NCBI GenBank assembly: GCA_009937555.1 | Contig: JAACFD010000123.1 | Span: 1 to 6,357, forward strand | DNA from: Chlamydiales bacterium | GTDB taxonomy: Bacteria > Chlamydiota > Chlamydiia > Chlamydiales > JAACFD01 | DNA length: 6,357 nt | Direction: 5' to 3' | Part shown: positions 1 to 5,698 of the stretch, piece after piece | Layout: each line of letters begins with the position of its first letter | Position numbering within the stretch: the stretch's first letter is position 1 | Notes under the pieces: model-generated | Told to the model about the DNA's origin: nothing | Seen by the model: the letters and a program-made list of their open reading frames with translations, nothing else | Databases searched by the model: none | Translations under genes and position numbers: made by a program

Positions 1-114
1 TGTAATAAAATCTTTAAATGAATAAGGCTGGAACAGAAAAGCAAATGCATTAAGCTAAACACTATAATAGTTATGCCTGAGCAGCGATCTCAAATATAGA
101 TAAGGCCTTAAAAG
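1..114. other. Left-edge intergenic sequence, nothing identified
   Basis: AT-rich sequence downstream of the LRR gene. It contains a 10-base palindrome (TAAGGCCTTA, 101-110) without a loop or T-run, so no convincing terminator, and no coding frame that I can support. Confidence 0.5.
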
Positions 115-663
115 CTATACCCTACCCCCCCTGAATAGATCTTGATGAGTTGCTCCAGCAATATCTTCTCCCCTTTCCATTTTCCTTTTTAGCTCTTCAG
201 GAAATGAGCCTTTAGCAGCAAACCTATAACCATCAAAACTGAATTTTGGTCCATTATACCCTGCTAAACTTAAGGCTTTAAGTAGAGCAGCTTTCTCTTC
301 CGGAAAAAGAGAATTGTGAATAAGACTAACCTCACAGTCTTTTGAAAGCAGTAAAATACTTTTAGGAAGAATAGCAAGTGAACTATTAAATGAAATCTCT
401 AGTTCTTTTAACGAGCTTAAGGCTCCTATTGACTCAGGAATAGCAACTAGTGATTTATTGCTAGTAATCTTTAAAGATTTTACTGAATCCAACTTGGCTA
501 TAGACTCGGGAATTGAAACTAAAGAACCATTGAATGAAATATAAACCGTATCAAATTTTTTAAGCTGCTGTATCTCATTAAAAATATCAGGCAGAGAACT
601 TATATCTGTTCTGACAATAGATAAGTCTTTGTAATATGGGTTTGTAAGGTCAGCGATTATCAT
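115..663 (-). CDS. Leucine-rich-repeat protein, C-terminal part (182 aa)
   Basis: The frame encodes three clear tandem leucine-rich repeats of 24 residues (about 46-69, 70-93 and 94-117), preceded by a more divergent unit (about 16-45, with SSLPDIF and a terminal N). The repeat pattern is SLxxIPESIxxLxxLxxLxIxxN, so the fold would be a short curved solenoid used for protein binding. Residues 118-182 form a charged tail with no recognised domain (SLFPEEKAALLKAL, then NGPKFSFDG, ending HQDLFRGGRV); it has no NEL ligase. No signal peptide is visible. The ATG at 663 has AGGG only about three bases away, too close for an ideal ribosome binding site, and the frame is open upstream back to the TAG at 727-729. 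The annotated start is therefore doubtful and the piece is probably the 3' part of one longer gene. In intracellular bacteria such proteins are often secreted effectors; that role is inference here. Confidence 0.6.
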   Translation of the reverse strand: MIIADLTNPYYKDLSIVRTDISSLPDIFNEIQQLKKFDTVYISFNGSLVSIPESIAKLDSVKSLKITSNKSLVAIPESIGALSSLKELEISFNSSLAILPKSILLLSKDCEVSLIHNSLFPEEKAALLKALSLAGYNGPKFSFDGYRFAAKGSFPEELKRKMERGEDIAGATHQDLFRGGRV

Positions 664-726
664 ATCCCTAACTTTACCCCTGTTTTCTTTACCACTAACA
701 TCCTCTTTTACCCAGTTATCTAACTT

Positions 727-957
727 CTAGTCTAACTGTTTTCTAATTTCTATTTCCTGACATACAGCTTGATTCATAGCGATGTTTTCCTCGTTTGCTT
801 TATGATCTTGAGAAGAAGCTTCAAGTGCTCTTTCAGCTAATTTAGAAACATTCTTACTTCTACATATAGATAAATCGCACTCTTTTGTTGTAGCGGCAAC
901 TGAGGAGCTGTATTGAGGTAAAGTAACAGGGCTTTCTATAAAATCTATTATAGACAT
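727..957 (-). CDS. Short N-terminal ORF of the split LRR gene
   Basis: This is a 76-residue reading frame starting with ATG at 957. An AAGG (967-970) lies nine bases upstream, giving an acceptable but weak ribosome binding site, and a possible promoter lies at 997-1027. The product is hydrophilic, has no signal peptide or membrane segment, and is rich in Ala, Ser and Glu, with a probable helical region from about residue 35 (SKLAERALEASSQ) to the end. I recognise no domain. It ends in KQLD followed by TAG, and the same frame continues into the LRR region, so it is most likely the N-terminal piece of that protein and not an independent small gene. If translated alone it would be a fragment of unknown function. 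Confidence 0.5.
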   Translation of the reverse strand: MSIIDFIESPVTLPQYSSSVAATTKECDLSICRSKNVSKLAERALEASSQDHKANEENIAMNQAVCQEIEIRKQLD

Positions 958-996
958 AACTATAAACCTTAATTTAAGAATTAAAAATGGCCCAAA

Positions 997-1027
997 AGTA
1001 TAGTTTTCATCCAGCTTTTAAACTCAA
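997..1027 (-). promoter_or_regulatory. Possible sigma70-type promoter of the LRR gene
   Basis: On the minus strand TTGAGT (1022-1027) and TATACT (997-1002) are separated by 19 bases, a longer spacer than ideal. The predicted start of transcription would lie about 30 bases upstream of ATG 957. The -10 match is good; the -35 keeps only TTGA. This is a pattern match only, in very AT-rich DNA. Confidence 0.35.
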
Positions 1028-1124
1028 TAAGTAATTAATTATTAACACTTAAAAAAATATTTTAAAAAAATCTAAGCAGTAAATCTAGGGTTCTTAAAAA
1101 ATGATTTAGTAAAGATATAGCTAC

Positions 1125-1161
1125 AAAAAAAAGAGCTTCTAGCTAGTTACCAGAAGCTCTT
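1125..1161 (-). terminator. Intrinsic terminator after the two-hydrophobic-segment protein gene
   Basis: A perfect 10-bp inverted repeat (AAGAGCTTCT at 1131-1140 and its complement at 1152-1161) encloses an 11-base loop. Read on the minus strand it is followed by an uninterrupted run of T (complement of the A-run 1125-1132). It begins 24 bases past the stop codon at 1186. This is a textbook Rho-independent terminator, and it separates this gene from the LRR gene, which must therefore have its own promoter. Confidence 0.9.
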
Positions 1162-1185
1162 ACACTTAATTACTTTTACTAAAGA

Positions 1186-1956
1186 CTATACTTTAATAGG
1201 GTCAATATGAGGGTGTGAATACCCTAAAAAACCTGTAGAACACGATCTACGTCTCAGTGGACGAGCCACTCGAGTAGGTGTTTGAAAGCTCTCTTTTGCA
1301 TTAACCTCTAGGCCCCATCTTGAAATAATATCAACAGACACCTTCTGACAAGCTTCTTTTTGCTCTTCGCTAAGCTCAGAAAATTCTTGTATGCTTTGAG
1401 GGGTGTTTTTCCCTAACTCTAAATAAAGAGCTAGATAGGCTTCAACAGATGCATATCGCCAAAAAAACTTATAAAAATCTGTAGCTTTTTTGGGATTTTT
1501 AGAGACTTCAATTAGTTCTTCAACAATAGAGTCTTTCACTTCTTCATTTAAAGCATTAATGAAACGTGTAAAGCTCTCTTGTTTGATTCCGCAAATCTGA
1601 AAGTTAGCGATGTACTTTTGACCAGAAATTTCAAAATCTTGCATAGATAAAGAGGCGACAACCTCTTGATATCCTCTTATTGAATAGGATTTAAAACCAG
1701 TTCCAATACATAAAATAAATAATGTGATTGGTAATATGTTGGCATGCAATTTGCATACGCTGCCGCCGAAAGCGGTAAAAGAAAGGGTGTGTGCTTTATC
1801 AAAACACATGGCTGCAAGAGAAGCCATAGCAAGTGTAGTTGCAAGGAAAATACTTCCTGATTTTTTACTACCACTTTGTTGTAAATGGCCCCTTAAATTA
1901 GGATCAATCCTATCCCCTGCACACTCTCGGCCCACCCTGAGAGAGTTTAAAGTCAT
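1186..1956 (-). CDS. Hypothetical protein with two N-terminal hydrophobic segments (256 aa)
   Basis: I do not recognise a family. The product has a polar N terminus of about 33 residues ending in SGSKKSG, then two hydrophobic segments (about 35-52, IFLATTLAMASLAAMCF; and about 73-88, ILPITLFILCIGTGF) separated by a roughly 20-residue loop, then a soluble, probably helical domain (about 90-230) and a basic tail (VARPLRRRSC near residue 235). There is no cleavable signal peptide. A pair of close hydrophobic segments flanked by cytosolic parts recalls chlamydial inclusion-membrane (Inc) proteins, but the loop is longer than the usual short turn, so that is only a suggestion. The ATG at 1956 is supported by AAGGA (1963-1967) six bases upstream. 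A weak -10-like TAATCT lies at 1990-1995. Intrinsic terminators on both sides make this a single-gene transcription unit. Confidence 0.75.
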   Translation of the reverse strand: MTLNSLRVGRECAGDRIDPNLRGHLQQSGSKKSGSIFLATTLAMASLAAMCFDKAHTLSFTAFGGSVCKLHANILPITLFILCIGTGFKSYSIRGYQEVVASLSMQDFEISGQKYIANFQICGIKQESFTRFINALNEEVKDSIVEELIEVSKNPKKATDFYKFFWRYASVEAYLALYLELGKNTPQSIQEFSELSEEQKEACQKVSVDIISRWGLEVNAKESFQTPTRVARPLRRRSCSTGFLGYSHPHIDPIKV

Positions 1957-1962
1957 AGTTTT

Positions 1963-1967
1963 TCCTT
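1963..1967 (-). promoter_or_regulatory. Ribosome binding site (AAGGA) for the 256-aa protein
   Basis: AAGGA on the minus strand lies six bases before ATG 1956, an ideal spacing. It supports this start and the reality of the gene. Confidence 0.7.
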
Positions 1968-2035
1968 AAAAAGGTTAATGAAGTTTTTTAGATTAGCTTT
2001 AATGCGCACTCTATTAAAACAAAGAAATAAAAGCT

Positions 2036-2065
2036 ACAAAAAAGCTCCACTAAATAGTGGAGCTT
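2036..2065 (-). terminator. Intrinsic terminator after the DUF3604-like gene
   Basis: A perfect 9-bp stem (AAGCTCCAC at 2042-2050 and GTGGAGCTT at 2057-2065) with a 6-base loop is followed on the minus strand by a T-run (complement of the A-run 2038-2043). It starts 11 bases after the stop codon at 2077, so it closes that transcription unit. Confidence 0.9.
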
Positions 2066-2076
2066 ATATAACTAAG

Positions 2077-3996
2077 TTAGCTTGCTTTTCGGCCTCTTCT
2101 TTCCCCTGAGGACTTATCAATCCAAATAGGAGAAGACCATGCCATGTGATCATCTGTTTGTTTCACACGAATGTAGTAGTAGATGAATTCAGGGCCCGAC
2201 TTAGGCGGCTTTAACCAGATTTTCTCAATAGGGTCCATGTCATCAAACTCTCCAGTATAAACAGTCTGACCTTTCTCAGGCTTGATCTGGGTCAATACTT
2301 TACCGTTACGAATGATCTCGATGTACTCAATAGGACTTGTGCCCCCTACATATAAGTTGAAGTGTCTATTAACAGCTAGTCCTGGGCGATCTCCTATTGG
2401 AAACTCTTTACCCATTTCAATGCCTGCAATATCATAGCGAAGTAGTATCTTTTTCCCTGTAGTTGCGTAGCAGCTTCTGTCATAAAGAGCTTCAATCATC
2501 GAAGAACGTGATTGAGACTTTGCAATAATTGCAGTTAAGCCTGGAGTGTATTGGTCTTGGTCACCATCATAAAACTCGCTATAAGCTCCCCTATCATCCA
2601 AACCTCCAGCTATAAACCCGAAGCGGCAGTTGTTGTTTAAGGCATCAATAAAAGAGCCTTGTTTCCAAGGCTTCACCCCGTTTTTCCCATTTGATGATAT
2701 AGGGTATAAGTTTCCATCTTTTTCAAGGCCTTCAGAACATCCCCAAGCACTATAAATTTCTGCAACCCTTTCAAACTCTTGGTTATAGTTCTCAAAGTTA
2801 TACCCCATTCCTGTAGCCATTGAAAAGCTAGGAATAGATAAAAACTCTTTAGGCGTTTGTGACTTATATATTTTCTTAAGACTATTAGATTTACTTTCTT
2901 TTTTCTTAAGTAGAGGCTTTTCTTTATTGTAAAGCATTAGCCTTATACCTTCTTTTTCAGCTTCCCCTTGGTATTGAAAGCCTATAAAAGTAGAAAATCT
3001 ATCTTCTTCGTTAAAACTAGAGGTTACTTGCATCATTGTTTTCCAAGCATCAGCTGTAGTCTCTTCTTGGAACTCAAAAGGTGAGATACCGTAAAAATCA
3101 AAAGCTTGGTCATCTCTAAAAAAGCGTAAGCAGTTCTCAATATTTTCAGTGGAGTCAAAACGCTCAGACTCTCCATGAAGCAGTCCCCAGTATAAACTCT
3201 TCTCTTCTTCGCCTTCTTCAAAACAGCGAACAGGAGAAGCATAGAACACTTGCCCTGTATTAAGATTTTTCAACTGAATGACATAAGTACCTTCTTCATT
3301 AAAATAGAAGTTAGGCAGTGTGATAAAACCTGTTTCAGGTACAAATAGCTTCCAGTTAAGGTTTTCTCTTAAATTTTCGTAGCTTAGCTCAAACAAAGTT
3401 TCTTCTGGAGCTCTAGCAGTTAGGTTACCAAAGGCATCTTCAAAGCGAGCAATTACATCAAAACGTCTATTCTTAACAGCATAAGCTGGGGCTAAAATGC
3501 GCACTTGGTGCAGGTCATTACCGCGAATATCCATTGTAAAAACATCTGGCTCTTGAAAGCTTCCCTTACCTTTAGGGTCTACATGTAGGTAGAAGTGCTT
3601 TCTTCTTTGTACAATTGTTTGGGCTCTGTTACCACTTTCTTTTTTAGCTGTAGACTTAGCTTTAGCTCCATCTCCTAAGCAAAAGATAATGCTCTCTCCG
3701 CCCTTGATATCTTGTGTTAGAGTAAACTCAAACTGTGGGAAGTAACTATTCCCAGGAAAAACTTCTTTAGCATAAACCACGCTTTCATCTGGAAGTTGCA
3801 TGTAGATAATGTTACTAGCTGTTTTAGGAGCTACTTTAGGGTATTCCCAGTCAATTTCTCTGCCCTCTGAATTTAAATCAAATCTTAGAACAGCACCTTT
3901 CTTAAGTGAGGTTACCAGTTTATAAATAAATCTCCATGTGTTGACCTGACCAGCTAGAGCGACTTGTGGCTCGGAAATACAAATTGACCTTTGCAT
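2077..3996 (-). CDS. DUF3604-like protein (PHP-related fold) with degenerate metal site, 639 aa
   Basis: The central and C-terminal regions match the DUF3604 pattern: YWGLLHGES at residues 269-277, DFYGIS at 300-305, IYSAWGCSE in the middle, AGGLDDRG at 463-470, GLTAIIA at 486 onward and YATTGKKILL around 510-519. DUF3604 proteins are distant relatives of PHP metal-dependent phosphoesterases and usually carry HGHT, TDH and a DxH motif. Here these read HGES, ISPF and DDRG, so only the first His remains and hydrolase activity is doubtful. The N-terminal 260 residues are predicted mostly beta strands, with no signal peptide. A Lys-rich stretch (358-378) lies in the middle. The start is ATG 3996, because GGGAG (4005-4009) sits eight bases upstream; the in-frame TTG at 4011 overlaps that site. 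From memory, a homologue is C. trachomatis CT425. Its biological role is not known to me. It is transcribed alone, from a promoter near 4045 to the terminator at 2042-2065. Confidence 0.8.
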   Translation of the reverse strand: MQRSICISEPQVALAGQVNTWRFIYKLVTSLKKGAVLRFDLNSEGREIDWEYPKVAPKTASNIIYMQLPDESVVYAKEVFPGNSYFPQFEFTLTQDIKGGESIIFCLGDGAKAKSTAKKESGNRAQTIVQRRKHFYLHVDPKGKGSFQEPDVFTMDIRGNDLHQVRILAPAYAVKNRRFDVIARFEDAFGNLTARAPEETLFELSYENLRENLNWKLFVPETGFITLPNFYFNEEGTYVIQLKNLNTGQVFYASPVRCFEEGEEEKSLYWGLLHGESERFDSTENIENCLRFFRDDQAFDFYGISPFEFQEETTADAWKTMMQVTSSFNEEDRFSTFIGFQYQGEAEKEGIRLMLYNKEKPLLKKKESKSNSLKKIYKSQTPKEFLSIPSFSMATGMGYNFENYNQEFERVAEIYSAWGCSEGLEKDGNLYPISSNGKNGVKPWKQGSFIDALNNNCRFGFIAGGLDDRGAYSEFYDGDQDQYTPGLTAIIAKSQSRSSMIEALYDRSCYATTGKKILLRYDIAGIEMGKEFPIGDRPGLAVNRHFNLYVGGTSPIEYIEIIRNGKVLTQIKPEKGQTVYTGEFDDMDPIEKIWLKPPKSGPEFIYYYIRVKQTDDHMAWSSPIWIDKSSGERRGRKAS

Positions 3997-4004
3997 TAAG
4001 TTTT

Positions 4005-4010
4005 CTCCCA
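4005..4010 (-). promoter_or_regulatory. Ribosome binding site (TGGGAG) that sets the DUF3604 start at ATG 3996
   Basis: On the minus strand TTGGGAGAAAACTTAATG places GGGAG eight bases before ATG 3996. The longer reading frame that begins with TTG at 4011 would start inside this site, so the ATG is preferred and the protein is 639 residues. Confidence 0.8.
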
Positions 4011-4044
4011 AATTGACGATTTATTTGATTAAAGAATAGGATTT

Positions 4045-4073
4045 AGTATAGCACATAGCACCCTTTTTTTGTA
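4045..4073 (-). promoter_or_regulatory. Probable promoter of the DUF3604-like gene (extended -10)
   Basis: Minus-strand TATACT (4045-4050) is preceded by TGC, giving an extended -10 element. A weak -35 (TACAAA, 4068-4073) lies 17 bases further upstream. The predicted leader is about 40 bases. The -10 is good; the poor -35 is typical of promoters that rely on the extended -10. Confidence 0.5.
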
Positions 4074-4177
4074 GGGAATGCTACTTAAGAGGGGCATTGT
4101 GCCTGAATCACTATTGTTTTACAAGAGCTTTGACAAGAAAAGAATTGAAAAAGTAGCTAAGGTAAACTTAATCTAAA

Positions 4178-5533
4178 CTACTCATCTCCTGAAGCTTTGT
4201 CACTAATTTGAGAACTTAGAGGAGTAATAGCTATTTTTTCAACACAGCGTTCACTCGACTGTAAAATTTCCAGTTCAAACTCATCGTGATGAATGATAAC
4301 TCCTCTATCAGGGATAGTTCCTATCTTATGGTAGACATAACCGCCGATAGTGTCATAATCTCCTTCATGAGGAATTTTTAAACCTAACTTTTCTTCGATA
4401 TCAATAATAGTCATTCTAGCATCTACTTCCCAGACGCCATCTGTTCTTAGATGATATAGACGCTCTTCATCTTCGTCATATTCATCTTCAATTTCCCCTA
4501 CAATTTCCTCAAGGATATCTTCAATAGTAACAAGTCCTTCAGTACCACCGTACTCATCAACTACCATTGCAAGGTGCATTTGATGCTTCTTAAACTCTTG
4601 CAATAGGTCCGAGATTTTTTTTGTCTCAGGGGTAAATAGTACAGGTTTAACCAGAGTCTCAATAGGCCTATTTAAAGCCTCAAAATCTTTATTCTCAACA
4701 GATTGTCCGTAAACCTCTATCAAGTCTTTGTACATTAAAACACCAAGAATATTATCAACACTGTCTTTATAGACAGGAATCCTTGAGAAGCCTTCATCTT
4801 GGATTTGCTCAGCAGCACTTTTAATCGTGGTGATCTCTGGAAGGCTAAATATATCTATCCTTGGAACCATTACTTCTCGCACAATACGATCTCTAAACGT
4901 AACCATGGATTTAATGATTTTCTTATCATTAGCATCTAAGTTTTTCTGAATATCTGTTTCTTGAATAATTTCAATGATCTTATCTTCAACTTTGCTCACA
5001 GGTTCTCTCATCTGGTCGATAAAAACAGCCCTGGTAAAAATCACTGAAAGCTTAAGAAAAATAAATGAAATAGGAAAGCAAAGTAGCAGGTATATTGAAG
5101 CAAAAAAACCACTCCATTTTAGTACAGCTTCAGGAAAGTGTATCGCCCATGTACGTGGTAAAAACTCTCCCACAAGTAGAGATAGCATAGCAAATGCAAA
5201 TAAAGTGTAGAGGTGAAAAGCGCTAATTGAATCCCATAAAGAACTGCCCGCTATATCTACTTTTAGATAATAATCTAAGACAAAAATAAGTGCACAAAAA
5301 GCAAAAAGCAATCTGATGATGTGCCTTGCACAAACTGAAGCTAAAAAGAGAACTTCAAAGTCTCGATGCTTGAAAAATAGCTTTTGAAAATTTAAGTAGA
5401 AAAATAAGGGCCGTGTAGACTGTAGAGTTTTTTGCGAACGGTATTTCCTTAAACGTCTAAAAGCGCTTGTTATCGCTGTTAGAAAAAAAGTCCCCAATAA
5501 AAAAAATAGGGATGAAAGTAAAAGGGTCTGCAA
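4178..5533 (-). CDS. CorB/CorC (CNNM, hemolysin-like) membrane protein with CBS pair, 451 aa
   Basis: Order of parts: DUF21 membrane region with hydrophobic segments at about 4-24, 61-90, 106-126 and 142-167, including GEFLPRTWA (122-130), the family's GE-LPK-like motif; an amphipathic linker; a CBS pair from MVPRID (222-227) through GFSRIPVY to VDEYGGTEGLVTIEDILEEIVGEI (starting near 325); an acidic stretch; and a C-terminal CorC_HlyC domain with DGVWEVDARMTI and GDYDTIGGYV. Family members act in the inner membrane as Mg2+ (or Na+/Mg2+) transporters, with the CBS pair binding ATP-Mg; the older label hemolysin is probably misleading. The first membrane segment lacks the usual SA-SE-AL residues (here LTAITSAF), so ion coordination may differ. 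The TTG start at 5533 is well supported by AGGAG five bases upstream, and there is no better start. Length is normal for the family. From memory it corresponds to C. trachomatis CT423. No clear terminator follows it. Confidence 0.9.
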   Translation of the reverse strand: MQTLLLSSLFFLLGTFFLTAITSAFRRLRKYRSQKTLQSTRPLFFYLNFQKLFFKHRDFEVLFLASVCARHIIRLLFAFCALIFVLDYYLKVDIAGSSLWDSISAFHLYTLFAFAMLSLLVGEFLPRTWAIHFPEAVLKWSGFFASIYLLLCFPISFIFLKLSVIFTRAVFIDQMREPVSKVEDKIIEIIQETDIQKNLDANDKKIIKSMVTFRDRIVREVMVPRIDIFSLPEITTIKSAAEQIQDEGFSRIPVYKDSVDNILGVLMYKDLIEVYGQSVENKDFEALNRPIETLVKPVLFTPETKKISDLLQEFKKHQMHLAMVVDEYGGTEGLVTIEDILEEIVGEIEDEYDEDEERLYHLRTDGVWEVDARMTIIDIEEKLGLKIPHEGDYDTIGGYVYHKIGTIPDRGVIIHHDEFELEILQSSERCVEKIAITPLSSQISDKASGDE

Positions 5534-5538
5534 AATTT

Positions 5539-5543
5539 CTCCT
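5539..5543 (-). promoter_or_regulatory. Ribosome binding site (AGGAG) supporting the TTG start of the CorC-like gene
   Basis: AGGAG lies five bases before TTG 5533 on the minus strand. The next in-frame Met is about residue 116, inside the membrane region, so the rare start codon is required. Confidence 0.8.
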
Positions 5544-5561
5544 GGGTTAGCAGTCTAGTAG

Positions 5562-5590
5562 GTTATAATCGCTTTTCTCATAAAGATAAC
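5562..5590 (-). promoter_or_regulatory. Weak candidate promoter of the CorC-like gene
   Basis: Minus-strand TATAAC (5562-5567) is a five-of-six match to a -10 box; the matching -35 (GTTATC, 5585-5590, 17-base spacer) is poor. It lies in the 165-bp gap after ybeY, which otherwise holds only AT-rich sequence with short imperfect inverted repeats and no clear terminator. Readthrough from ybeY is equally possible. Confidence 0.3.
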
Positions 5591-5698
5591 TTAAAAGGCT
5601 TTTAATTTGCTTTAAACCCTGAAGTTTATTTTCTCGACCTACCAAACTATCATTAAGGGCTTATAGCATTAAAGCTTAAAAGCAAATTCTATGCCACG

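Larger units (their letters stand above)
115..957 (-). pseudogene. Leucine-rich-repeat protein gene split by an in-frame TAG stop
   Basis: Two open stretches (727-957 and 115-663) lie in the same frame and are separated only by a TAG at 727-729 and 21 sense codons (664-726). Those 21 codons read KLDNWVKEDVSGKENRGKVRD, with no ATG, GTG or TTG among them, and they lead directly into the repeat region. A Trp-containing, charged stretch just before the first repeat is what I would expect ahead of the repeats in bacterial LRR effectors of the IpaH/SspH type (family knowledge), so the bridge looks like former or present coding sequence. Reading through the stop gives about 280 residues: an N-terminal segment of unknown fold, a linker, then repeats and a short tail. 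There is no NEL ubiquitin-ligase domain. A nonsense mutation, a sequencing error or stop readthrough would all explain the arrangement. The absence of other frame damage suggests the event is recent. Confidence 0.6.

Noticed and set aside
101..110. Palindrome TAAGGCCTTA as a terminator for the LRR gene
   Set aside because: There is no loop and no T-run follows it on the minus strand, so a stable terminator hairpin is unlikely.
115..663. IpaH/SspH-type E3 ubiquitin ligase
   Set aside because: The repeats resemble those of that group, but only about 65 residues follow them and no NEL catalytic Cys motif is visible.
1677..1874. 65-codon minus-strand frame rich in Leu
   Set aside because: It overlaps the hydrophobic part of the 256-residue gene in another frame; its hydrophobicity follows from that gene's composition.
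1724..1969. 81-codon plus-strand reading frame
   Set aside because: It lies opposite the 256-residue minus-strand gene, which has a good ribosome binding site, a terminator and sensible composition. The plus-strand product shows no motif.
3033..3242. 69-codon minus-strand frame inside the DUF3604 gene
   Set aside because: It overlaps the YWG-LHG region, which is conserved in the main frame; no independent start signal or motif is seen.
4009..4011. TTG as start of the DUF3604 protein (644 residues)
   Set aside because: The TTG overlaps the ribosome binding site that is correctly spaced for ATG 3996.
4974..5210. 78-codon plus-strand reading frame
   Set aside because: It is antisense to the membrane region of the CorC-like protein, whose family motifs are unambiguous, so it is a shadow frame.
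5534..5698. Small gene or structured RNA in the gap between ybeY and the CorC-like gene
   Set aside because: Only short imperfect inverted repeats (around GCTTTTAAGC) and AT-rich sequence are present; no coding frame with a start and ribosome binding site, and no recognisable RNA fold.
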